Counted from the first letter of the stretch, positions 1-5,201 are shown. The stretch is DNA of 5,404 bases from Candidatus Intestinimonas stercorigallinarum (GCA_019115345.1 DXDV01000053.1:1-5404); one strand, 5' to 3'. The notes: generated by a model from the sequence alone, not told the origin. Translations and numbers: made by a program.

Positions 1-159
1 CGTGGGTCTGGGTCCCCGGAGGATTACGACTCGACGAAGATCACCATCAGGGCCACATCAGCATCGTCCAACAACATCATCGCCGGTAACCTGGTTATGG
101 GCAAGGATGTAGAGGACTCCGGTACAGGCAACCTCGTGATCAACAACAAATTTGAGTAA
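1..159 (+). CDS. C-terminal 52 residues of a probable phage tailspike/fibre with beta-helix character (partial)
   Basis: The reading frame is open from the window edge to TAA at 157-159. The visible tail is rich in Asn, Gly and Ile/Val, with spaced motifs such as NNIIAGNLV and GTGNLVINNKF. These asparagine-ladder, alternating-hydrophobic patterns are typical of right-handed parallel beta-helices of the pectate-lyase/tailspike type, which often act as receptor-binding or polysaccharide-degrading parts of phage tails. The 5' part lies outside the window, so no catalytic residues can be judged. Its stop is 12 nt before the next start, and that gene's Shine-Dalgarno overlaps the TAA, so the two are almost certainly co-transcribed. 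The reading frame is well supported. The beta-helix assignment is an inference from a short tail. Confidence 0.6.
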   Translation, partial: RGSGSPEDYDSTKITIRATSASSNNIIAGNLVMGKDVEDSGTGNLVINNKFE

Positions 160-171
160 GGAGGAGCACCC

Positions 172-744
172 ATGAGAATTTACCTGCAGGACGGCACGGA
201 GCTGGAGCCCCTGGATATCTCCGGGGAGCCTGCAACCGTGCAGGGAGAGGCCCGGGACAGTCTGGTCATTGCGTTCCCGGCCTCCGCCGGGCTGGAGGCC
301 ATCAACACCGCATTTTCCGCCGCCAACTGCGAGAGCATCCGCATCGTGGAGGATGGAGGGACGGAGCACATCCACACGGGCTATGTGCTCCGGGTGTCGT
401 TGGTGCTGGCCCCCGGAGAGGACGAGAGCGGCGACGGGCGGATCGCCGTCACCATGGCCAAACGTAACTACGCCGAGGAGCAGCTCCTGGCCATCCGCAC
501 CATGGCCGAGGAGACCGCCGCTCAGATGACCGACACCCAGCTGGCCCTGCCCGACGTGTCCGTGGGGCCGCCCGGGCCCCAGGGAGAGACGGGGCCGCAA
601 GGCCCCCAGGGTCCCGCCGGAGCCGACGGCTACACCCCGGAGCGGGGCGTGGACTACTGGACCGAGGCCGACCGGCAGCAGATGGTGCAGGACGTGATCG
701 ACGCCCTGCCGGTCTACAACGGGGAGGTGGAGAGCGTTGGCTGA
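172..744 (+). CDS. Prophage tail protein with short collagen-like triplet repeat (190 aa)
   Basis: The ATG at 172 has a strong ribosome binding site (AAGGAGGAG, 158-166). Residues 1-110 form a mixed alpha/beta domain ending in IAVTMAKRNYAEEQLLAIR, a pattern I recall from unnamed tail-region proteins of clostridial prophages. A short helical stretch follows. Residues 132-152 are seven uninterrupted Gly-X-Y triplets (GPP, GPQ, GET, GPQ, GPQ, GPA, GAD), which is a collagen-like segment. After it comes GYTPERGVDYWTEADRQQM, a common tail-fibre motif downstream of such segments. Collagen-like segments in phage fibres usually drive trimerisation, so this is probably a trimeric structural component near the tail tip. 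The ORF ends 8 nt inside the next gene. The structural role is a family-level inference. Confidence 0.75.
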   Translation: MRIYLQDGTELEPLDISGEPATVQGEARDSLVIAFPASAGLEAINTAFSAANCESIRIVEDGGTEHIHTGYVLRVSLVLAPGEDESGDGRIAVTMAKRNYAEEQLLAIRTMAEETAAQMTDTQLALPDVSVGPPGPQGETGPQGPQGPAGADGYTPERGVDYWTEADRQQMVQDVIDALPVYNGEVESVG

Positions 745-1564
745 TATTGCAATCACCGTGGACGGCGGCACCTCCAAGCGCCTGCTGACCGCCGGGAAAT
801 ACTGCGACAAGGACATCCTGGTCACCGCTACGGGTGGCGGCGGTGGTGAGCCGGAGCCACCTGACGACGGCAAGACCCGGCTCTACATCACCGTCCCCGC
901 CAACTCCATGCCGGACCGGGACCCGCCCCGGAACCAGGTGCCCCTCTACATCCAGCAGTCCGTGGCCAACGGCGTCACCATCGACTGGGGTGACGGCAGC
1001 GACCCGGAGACCCTGCCCGGCACCAGGAACGTCAACACCACCCACACCTACCAGACCGCCGGGGATTTTGTCATTACGCTGGACCCGGCGGAGGGGTGCA
1101 CGCTTGGCCTTGGCGCCGGAAATTCAGTGAATTGCGTGCTTGGACCAACCAAAAACAATGGGCGTGTCTACTGCGGTATGCTTCAGCGTGCCGTGATCGG
1201 AAGCAGAGGTATCAGAAGTATAGGAATCTGTGCGTTCCAATATTGCTCCTCCCTCGCCTCCGTGACCATTCCCGACGGCGTGACCAGCATCGGGAGCTAT
1301 GCGTTCCAATATTGCTTCTCCCTCGCCTCCGTGACCATTCCCGACGGCGTGACCAGCATAGGAACCTATGCGTTCCACAATTGCTACGGCGTAAAAGAGT
1401 ATCACCTCCTTCCGACGACTCCTCCGTCTTTGTCCAATGCGAACGCTTTTAACAGCATCCCCTCCGACTGCATCATTTACGTCCCAGTCGGCAGCCTGGA
1501 AGCCTACCAAACCGCCACGAACTGGTCCACCTACGCCGACCAAATGAGAGAGGAGGGCACCTGA
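737..1564 (+). CDS. Tail-tip protein with PKD-like domain and BspA-type leucine-rich repeats (275 aa, TTG start)
   Basis: Translation is placed at TTG 737, because GGGGAGG (721-727) lies 9 nt upstream and the frame overlaps the preceding gene by 8 nt. Residues 2-30 (ADIAITVDGG..LLTAGKYCDKDILVTA) are a motif common at the start of phage tail proteins. A GGGGG-EPEPP linker follows. Residues about 75-116, with TIDWGDGSDP and THTYQTAGDFVITLD, look like a PKD-type beta-sandwich. Residues about 159-220 are BspA-type LRRs (AFQYC..LASVTIPDGVTSIG). Residues 221-270 (TPPSL..NAF..CIIYVPVGSLEAYQTATNWSTYADQM) match the usual C-terminal cap of that family. Such proteins bind surfaces, so a receptor-binding or adhesion role at the tail tip is likely. 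The LRR core uses AT-richer codons (AGA, AGT, ATA) than its neighbours, consistent with module exchange. Confidence 0.8.
   Translation: MADIAITVDGGTSKRLLTAGKYCDKDILVTATGGGGGEPEPPDDGKTRLYITVPANSMPDRDPPRNQVPLYIQQSVANGVTIDWGDGSDPETLPGTRNVNTTHTYQTAGDFVITLDPAEGCTLGLGAGNSVNCVLGPTKNNGRVYCGMLQRAVIGSRGIRSIGICAFQYCSSLASVTIPDGVTSIGSYAFQYCFSLASVTIPDGVTSIGTYAFHNCYGVKEYHLLPTTPPSLSNANAFNSIPSDCIIYVPVGSLEAYQTATNWSTYADQMREEGT
1231..1368 (+). repeat. Two 69-bp tandem repeats encoding 23-residue LRR units
   Basis: The copies at 1231-1299 and 1300-1368 differ at only 4 of 69 positions, and a partial third copy begins at 1369 with TGCGTTCCACAATTGC. Each unit encodes one 23-residue BspA-type repeat. Near-identity at the DNA level, including synonymous positions, indicates a recent duplication rather than ancient LRR divergence. 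In-frame gain or loss of units would change binding-surface length without breaking the gene. Confidence 0.9.
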
Positions 1565-1785
1565 TGATTCAGACTGAGACCTACGAGAAAAACGGGAGGA
1601 CTCTCGCGCGCACTTACTCTGACGCCGGATACCGCATCCGGCAGGATGGCACGGGGGCGGTGTACGACGAGGCGGTGGACCCCGTTGAAATGGGGCGCAC
1701 CTACACCGAGACCGATGAACAGCGCCCGGACGCCGAGCTGGCCGCCCAGGAGGCCCTGGACATCATCACGGGGGTGGCACAATGA
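1564..1785 (+). CDS. Small conserved prophage protein of unknown function (73 aa)
   Basis: The ATG at 1564 overlaps the previous TGA by one base (TGATG) and has the site GAGGAGGG (1550-1557) six bases upstream. The product is short, soluble and acidic, with no membrane segment or cysteine. Visible blocks are MIQTETYEKNGRTLARTYSDAGYRIRQ, split here as MIQTETYEKNG plus ARTYSDAGYRI, and then VDPVEMGRTYTETDE. The end is an alanine-rich helix (AELAAQEALDIITG). I recall similar small proteins between tail-fibre and CBM-type genes in clostridial prophages, but know no function for them. Its position suggests a tail accessory or chaperone-like role, which is only inferred from context. It overlaps the next gene by 4 nt (ATGA). 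Confidence 0.75.
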   Translation: MIQTETYEKNGRTLARTYSDAGYRIRQDGTGAVYDEAVDPVEMGRTYTETDEQRPDAELAAQEALDIITGVAQ

Positions 1786-2183
1786 CCGAAAAAGAAGCCC
1801 GCGCCCTGCGCTCCCTCATCACCCAGGGCGCCCAGTCTCTGAGCGACGCCCAGGTCTCCACTGCGCCGGAGGTGCTGCCCCGGCTAAAGTACGACGGCTC
1901 CCTGATCTCCAACGGCACCCGCATCAACTGGAACGGGACCATCAAGCGGTCCGCCGTGGACCTGTGGGACACCGAGGCCAACGACCCCGACCACGCCCCC
2001 ACCCTCTGGGAGGACGTGCTCTACCGGGACGGTTACCGCATCATCCCGGAGACCATCACCGTTGGCCTCCAGTTCTCCAGCGGCGAGCTGGGCTGGTGGG
2101 GGGACAAGCTGTACCGCTCCCTGCGGGACGCCAACGTGTGGACGCCGGCGGACTACCCCGCCGGGTGGGAGGAGGTAGGTTAA
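1782..2183 (+). CDS. Phage tail protein with two chitin-binding-like (CBM5/12) modules (133 aa)
   Basis: The start is in an ATGA overlap with the preceding stop, and only a weak GGGGGTGG lies upstream, so initiation is probably coupled. Residues 1-30 form a helix (EKEARALRSLITQGAQSLSD). Residues about 45-79 (GTRINWNGTIKRS..LWDTEANDPDHAPTLWEDV) and 96-132 (LGWWGDKLYRSLRDANVWTPADYPAGWEEV) both follow the CBM5/12 pattern: an aromatic residue, then G.~.Y, then a spaced W.P..~P..W..V. These small aromatic-faced modules bind carbohydrate in chitinases and are frequent in phage tail accessory proteins. The first copy is degenerate: an arginine or lysine stands where the Y of K-L-Y-R is expected. A cell-surface glycan-binding role is likely but not shown. 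Confidence 0.72.
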   Translation: MTEKEARALRSLITQGAQSLSDAQVSTAPEVLPRLKYDGSLISNGTRINWNGTIKRSAVDLWDTEANDPDHAPTLWEDVLYRDGYRIIPETITVGLQFSSGELGWWGDKLYRSLRDANVWTPADYPAGWEEVG

Positions 2184-3676
2184 TGGCAAAAGCGATCTGC
2201 GGCACCCCCCTCTCCCGCATCCGGCGGGTGGAGATCTACATCAACAAGCGCGAAAAGACCCTGGCCGAGGTCAAGGCGGCCACCGGGGCGGACTACGTCC
2301 TCAACGGCGGCCTCTTTGAGGGGGACCGGGCCGTCTGCCACCTGAAGGCCGGCGGCAGGGTCTGGGCCTCCGACCCCTACACCTACTGGGGCTACGCCTG
2401 GGATACCGGCCCCGACATGGCTCTGGTGGGCGTCCCTGCCCCGGGGAAGGGGAACTACATCTGCTGCGTCTGCCTCCTGCGGGGCGGCAAGGCGGAGCGG
2501 CTCATCTACGGCAGCGACCTGGCCGGCCGCCGGCCCAGGACAGCCATGGGCCTCAAAGACGGGGACCTGTGCCTTTACTGCTCCACCGACGGCGCCACCC
2601 CGGAGGAGCTCCAGGCCGAGCTCCTGGACAAGGGCTGGGAGTCCGCCGTCATGCTGGACGGCGGCGGCTCCAGCCAGTGCGACCTGGGCGGCCAGATCAT
2701 CACCGCCAGCCGCAAGGTCCACAATCTTATCTGTGTCTATCTGACGGACAAAAGGGAGGAGACACCCATGGACGGCATCACCCAGCGCATGATGACCAAG
2801 AACCCCTGCTACACCAGCGGCCGGACCATCACCCCCAAGGGGATCATGGTCCACTCCACAGCCGCTCCCGGCGTCATGGCCCAGGCCCTGGCCCAGCGCT
2901 GGGACACTCCCACGGCGCAGGCTGCCGTCCACGCCATCGTGGACAACAACGTCACCCTCCAGACCCTGCCCTGGACCGCCCGGGGCGGCCACGCCGGCAG
3001 CCAGGCGGGTACGGCCAACGGTACCCACATCGCCTTTGAGATCTGCGAGCCACAGGCGTGCCAGCTCCTGCCGGAGGAGTGGGAACCCCTTAAGCGGGGC
3101 GACACCGGCTGGGCGGTGGAGCGGCTCCAGCGGGAGCTCACCGCCCGGGGCTACGACCCCAAGGGCATCGACGGCAGCTTCGGTCCCGGCTGCGACGCCG
3201 CTCTGAGGGCCTGCCAGGCCGACCTGGGCCTGGAGGTGGACGGCTCCTGCGGCCCCGCCACACTGGCCGCCCTGGCGGACCGGGAGGGCTCCTTCCTGGC
3301 TTACGACCCGGCGGAGGTGCAGGATTACTTCGACGCGGTCTGGGGGAGGGCGGTGGCCCTGACGGCCCACCTGTGTGAGACCTACGGCCTGGACCCCATG
3401 ACCGACGTCCTGGACCACAGCGAGGGCCACGCTTTGGGCATCGCCTCCAACCACGCCGACGTGGGCCATTGGTTCCCCCGGCACGGCAAGAGCATGGACG
3501 ACTTCCGGGCGGCGGTGCTGGCAACCTTGACAGGGGAGAACGTGTCCGAGTTGGACACCGCCGTGGACAAGCTGGCCGGTGCGGGGCTGATCGACTCCCC
3601 CGACTACTGGAAGGGCGGGGAATACTCCGCCGACAATGTGAAGCAGCTGCTCATCAAGTGGGCGGCCTCGCTCTGA
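2183..3676 (+). CDS. Fused NAGPA phosphodiester-glycosidase / N-acetylmuramoyl-L-alanine amidase lysin (497 aa)
   Basis: The start is ATG 2183, in TAATG with the previous stop and seven bases after GGAGGAGG (2168-2175). The same frame stays open back to 1646, but that stretch is antiphase to two real genes. Residues about 35-190 are a NAGPA/DUF2233-type domain: YVLNGGLF, RPRTAMGLKDG, STDGATPEELQAEL and the hallmark MLDGGGSSQ, then RKVHNLICVYL. Residues 196-450 are an Amidase_2-type zinc amidase cutting MurNAc-L-Ala bonds: H224 in IMVHSTAAPG, FEIC at 285-288, and H412 in LDHSEGHALGIASNHADVGHWFP. D426 or H424 could complete the zinc site. A PG_binding_1 domain (LKRGDTGWAVERLQ..IDGSFGPG..LEVDGSCGPATLAAL, about 303-366) interrupts the amidase. 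Residues 455-497 (DTAVDKLAGAGLIDSPDYWK..) are a small helical C-terminal module. It is the endolysin, paired with the holin that follows. Confidence 0.85.
   Translation: MAKAICGTPLSRIRRVEIYINKREKTLAEVKAATGADYVLNGGLFEGDRAVCHLKAGGRVWASDPYTYWGYAWDTGPDMALVGVPAPGKGNYICCVCLLRGGKAERLIYGSDLAGRRPRTAMGLKDGDLCLYCSTDGATPEELQAELLDKGWESAVMLDGGGSSQCDLGGQIITASRKVHNLICVYLTDKREETPMDGITQRMMTKNPCYTSGRTITPKGIMVHSTAAPGVMAQALAQRWDTPTAQAAVHAIVDNNVTLQTLPWTARGGHAGSQAGTANGTHIAFEICEPQACQLLPEEWEPLKRGDTGWAVERLQRELTARGYDPKGIDGSFGPGCDAALRACQADLGLEVDGSCGPATLAALADREGSFLAYDPAEVQDYFDAVWGRAVALTAHLCETYGLDPMTDVLDHSEGHALGIASNHADVGHWFPRHGKSMDDFRAAVLATLTGENVSELDTAVDKLAGAGLIDSPDYWKGGEYSADNVKQLLIKWAASL
2754..2770 (+). promoter_or_regulatory. 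Internal ribosome binding site and ATG inside the lysin gene
   Basis: GGGAGGA (2754-2760) lies seven bases before an in-frame ATG at 2768, which encodes Met196. This falls exactly between the end of the NAGPA domain (ICVYLTDKREETP) and the beginning of the amidase (MDGITQRMM). Initiation here would give a 302-residue stand-alone amidase (2768-3676) alongside the 497-residue fusion. Both spacing and sequence equal those of the true gene starts in this operon. Dual-start endolysins are known in clostridial phages, though there the short form is usually the binding domain. Whether this site is used is inferred. Confidence 0.6.
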
Positions 3677-3688
3677 AGGAGGGATAAG

Positions 3689-4147
3689 ATGGAGAACATC
3701 AACGCTTTTAAGGCGGCGCTTTCCGCGCTCCTGGCCGCCCTCACCGCTCTGTGGGGGTGGTTCGGCTGGCTGGTGATCGCCTGGATCGCCTGCATGGCCA
3801 TCGACTACATCACCGGCTCCTGCGCCGCCATCCGGGCAGGGAAGTGGTCCAGCTCCGTGGCCAGGGACGGCATCTGGCACAAGATGGGCTGCGCGGTGGC
3901 CGTCATCGTGGCTGCCATCCTGGACATGGTCATCGGCATGATCCTGACCAACATCCCCAGCGTCACCCTGCCCTTTACTTATGAGGTGTTCTTCTGCCCG
4001 CTGGTCCTGGTCTGGTACATCCTCACCGAGACCGGCAGCATCATCGAGAACGCCGGTGCCATGGGCGCCGACATCCCGCCCTGGCTCACCGGCGCCATCG
4101 AGGCGCTGAGAAGTAAGGTGGATGATACGGGAGAAAAGAACGAGTGA
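3689..4147 (+). CDS. Phage holin, holin_4/TcdE-like family (152 aa)
   Basis: ATG 3689 follows AAGGAGGG (3676-3683) by five bases, and the gene lies 12 bp after the lysin. The N-terminus is hydrophobic, with likely membrane segments at about 10-38, 66-86 and 99-113. Family hallmarks are IDYITGSCAAIRAGKWSSSVARDGIWHKMG (key residues D39, G43 and the basic S/R-rich loop) and TETGSIIENAGAMGADIPPWL near the end, as in the phage_holin_4 family that includes clostridial TcdE-type holins. The C-terminus is a charged cytoplasmic tail (RSKVDDTGEKNE). It would form membrane lesions at the end of infection and let the upstream lysin reach the wall. It is the last phage gene seen. No clear terminator with a T-run follows it. 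Confidence 0.9.
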   Translation: MENINAFKAALSALLAALTALWGWFGWLVIAWIACMAIDYITGSCAAIRAGKWSSSVARDGIWHKMGCAVAVIVAAILDMVIGMILTNIPSVTLPFTYEVFFCPLVLVWYILTETGSIIENAGAMGADIPPWLTGAIEALRSKVDDTGEKNE

Positions 4148-4344
4148 AGTAGGCTCTCTGGGCAGAAGTGTGTTACTAACGGATAAAAGTTAGTGATAAT
4201 GCCAATGTCCAAAAAGTTTCCATCATGCTAAAATAACCTATCCAGTGGGTGAAGCTGGGTGCGCATTATGTACCCCGCTTTGGAAATTGATTAAAATTAC
4301 GTTAATTCGGGCAGGATGGACTTGCGCGGGAGAGCGGCCCGGTA
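4148..4344 (+). other. Non-coding junction between phage lysis module and host gene
   Basis: Nearly 200 bp hold no convincing gene. The part from about 4171 to 4306 is visibly AT-richer than anything around it, with runs such as TTGATTAAAATTACGTTAATT (4287-4307; here 20 bases or fewer per half). No integrase, tRNA fragment or T-run terminator is visible. Since phage genes end at 4147 and the next gene looks cellular, a prophage attachment site (attR or attL) could lie here, but the partner site is outside the window and this cannot be shown. Confidence 0.4.
4171..4198. repeat. AT-rich inverted repeat after the holin gene
   Basis: TGTTACTAAC (4171-4180) pairs with GTTAGTGATA (4189-4198) over ten positions, with two G-T wobbles and an eight-base loop (GGATAAAA). 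The inner six pairs (ACTAAC/GTTAGT) are perfect. No T-run follows, so an intrinsic terminator is unlikely. A protein-binding dyad or recombinase site is possible. Confidence 0.45.
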
Positions 4345-4350
4345 TAGAAT
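4322..4350 (+). promoter_or_regulatory. Probable sigma-A-type promoter for the gene at 4399
   Basis: TAGAAT (4345-4350) matches the -10 consensus at 5 of 6 positions, and a weaker TTGCGC (4322-4327, 3 of 6) stands 17 bp upstream as a -35. Transcription would begin near 4357 and leave a leader of about 40 nt that contains the ribosome binding site. The promoter suggests the downstream gene is a separate transcription unit from the phage operon. Confidence 0.55.
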
Positions 4351-4398
4351 AAAGCCAGAAACCCAAACAACCAATTCTAAAAGCGGGAGGTTTTTCAT

Positions 4399-4803
4399 AT
4401 GACTTCTTTTGACGACCTGAAGGCGAAGGCGCTGGATCTGGCCCAGGCGGGCGCGGCCAAGGCCAAGGAGCTCACCGATATCGCCAAGCTGAACATTGCC
4501 AATTCCTCCGAGGAGGATACCATCCGCAAGGCGTATATCGACCTGGGCAAGCTCTACTACGCCGAGCGGGGCATGGCCCCCGAGGGCGCCTATGTGACCC
4601 TGTGCGAGAAGATCACCGCCGCCAAGCAGCGGATCGAGGAGAACAAGGCCAAGATCGCGGAGATCAAGCGGGCCGGCAACATCGATGACGACGATGTGGC
4701 CGCCTATACCTGCGACTGCTGCGAGGAGGAGACTGTGGAGGCCCCAGCCGAGGAGCCCGTCGTGGTGGAGCCCCTGGCCGACGACAAGCCCAAGGAGGAG
4801 TAA
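4399..4803 (+). CDS. Small helical protein with CxCC motif and acidic tail, function unknown (134 aa)
   Basis: ATG 4399 has GGGAGG (4385-4390) eight bases upstream and its own likely promoter. Residues 1-95 are almost entirely amphipathic helix rich in Ala, Lys and Glu (DDLKAKALDLAQAGAAKAKE, then EKITAAKQRIEENKAKIAEIK), probably a coiled coil. In the middle is a conserved-looking block, IRKAYIDLGKLYYAERG (42-58). A run of four aspartates (96-99) precedes YTCDCCEEE, with C105, C107 and C108 as possible metal or redox ligands, and the end is acidic and proline-rich (EAPAEEPVVVEPLADDKPKEE). No signal peptide or membrane segment is seen. I recall proteins of this appearance in gut Oscillospiraceae but know no function. 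It does not resemble a phage protein and is taken as host. Confidence 0.75.
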   Translation: MTSFDDLKAKALDLAQAGAAKAKELTDIAKLNIANSSEEDTIRKAYIDLGKLYYAERGMAPEGAYVTLCEKITAAKQRIEENKAKIAEIKRAGNIDDDDVAAYTCDCCEEETVEAPAEEPVVVEPLADDKPKEE

Positions 4804-4817
4804 ATCCAGAGCTTAAA

Positions 4818-4855
4818 AGGTCCCGTCCCTCCCAAAATCGGGAGGAACGGGACCT
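4818..4855 (+). terminator. Hairpin after the 134-aa gene, terminator copy 1 without a T-run
   Basis: AGGTCCCGT (4818-4826) pairs with ACGGGACCT (4847-4855), and CCTCCC (4828-4833) with GGGAGG (4840-4845). There is one C-A mismatch and a six-base loop, AAAATC. It stands 14 bp after the stop codon, where a terminator is expected, but it is followed by CAGGCTG rather than T residues. It is 36/38 identical to the hairpin at 5079-5116, which does carry a T-run. On the minus strand it is followed by TTTTAAGC and might act weakly. Confidence 0.65.
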
Positions 4856-4899
4856 CAGGCTGTCGAAAAAGTCCCCCATGGGACTTTTTCGACAGCCTG
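4856..4899. repeat. Perfect 20-bp-stem palindrome
   Basis: Positions 4856-4875 are perfectly complementary to 4880-4899 around a four-base loop, CCAT. The stem includes GTCGAAAAAGTCCC on one arm and GGGACTTTTTCGAC on the other. The internal T5 run lies within the stem, not after it, so this is not a standard terminator. Confidence 0.85.
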
Positions 4900-4952
4900 C
4901 ATCCCGTTACTTTTCCGCCCTGGAGAGGGCGAAAAAGTCCTCGCTTTGCTCG

Positions 4953-4981
4953 CCGCAGCCCTTGCCCTGCAAGGACTGCGG
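4953..4981. repeat. Hairpin inside the 223-bp segment
   Basis: CCGCAG (4953-4958) pairs with CTGCGG (4976-4981), and CCTTG (4960-4964) with CAAGG (4970-4974). There is one C-A mismatch and a five-base loop. It adds to the strong RNA or cruciform folding potential of this region. Confidence 0.6.
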
Positions 4982-5078
4982 GGGATGTCATCCCATTCGA
5001 GGCGGGCTGCCGCCCCCTCGAGCTCCCCTGCGCCTCTGCGGCACGTCTGCCGTCTCACGGAGGTTTTTCGACAAGCTG

Positions 5079-5122
5079 AGGTCCCGTTCCTCCCCAAATC
5101 GGGAGGAACGGGACCTTTTTTT
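5079..5122 (+). terminator. Strong intrinsic terminator, copy 2, plus strand
   Basis: A perfect 16-bp stem (5079-5094 with 5101-5116) encloses the six-base loop CAAATC. T residues run from 5116 to 5122. It would end plus-strand transcripts coming from the 134-aa gene. Its 38-nt hairpin differs from the one at 4818-4855 only at position 10 (T for C) and position 17 (C for A). Confidence 0.85.
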
Positions 5123-5137
5123 ACCGGCGCGCCGGGC

Positions 5138-5171
5138 AAAAAAACCGTGCGGGAGGACCTCTCCCGCACGG
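5138..5171 (-). terminator. Intrinsic terminator for the minus-strand NlpC/P60 gene
   Basis: CCGTGCGGGAG (5145-5155) pairs perfectly with CTCCCGCACGG (5161-5171). Read on the minus strand, the hairpin is followed by seven T residues (the A-run at 5138-5144). It lies about 30 bp beyond the stop codon of the minus-strand gene, the usual place for its terminator. Confidence 0.85.
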
Positions 5172-5201
5172 CGCATGACGGATATTTGGGGGACGCCGGA
5201 T

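Larger units (their letters stand above)
4856..5078. mobile_element. 223-bp non-coding segment with inverted-repeat ends (possible MITE-like insertion)
   Basis: The segment begins with CAGGCTGTCGAAAAA (4856-4870) and ends with TTTTTCGACAAGCTG (5064-5078), which is its reverse complement at 13 of 15 positions. It is flanked on both sides by the same 38-nt terminator hairpin in direct orientation. It has no supportable ORF. It holds a perfect 20-bp-stem palindrome (4856-4899), a second hairpin at 4953-4981 and an 11-bp direct repeat CGAAAAAGTCC at 4864-4874 and 4930-4940. A non-autonomous element or genome-wide intergenic repeat fits. The 38-nt flank would be unusually long for a target duplication, so terminator duplication is the alternative. 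Confidence 0.45.

Noticed and set aside
58..1045. Minus-strand open frames opposite the tail genes
   Set aside because: Low-complexity Gly/Pro/Arg translations opposite genes with ribosome binding sites and recognised motifs.
1231..1387. CRISPR-like or diversity-generating repeat
   Set aside because: The repeats are tandem without spacers and encode in-frame LRR units. No template/variable pair or reverse transcriptase is seen.
1646..2182. Upstream extension of the lysin frame by 179 residues
   Set aside because: It overlaps two well-supported genes in another frame, its translation is Arg/Pro-rich low-complexity, and ATG 2183 has a perfect ribosome binding site.
2180..3880. 566-residue open frame on the minus strand across the lysin and holin
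   Set aside because: Antisense shadow of GC-rich codons. Its translation is Gly/Val/His-rich without domains, while the plus strand carries clear family motifs.
4171..4198. Terminator for the phage operon
   Set aside because: The stem is AT-rich and is not followed by a T-run, so it is listed only as an inverted repeat.
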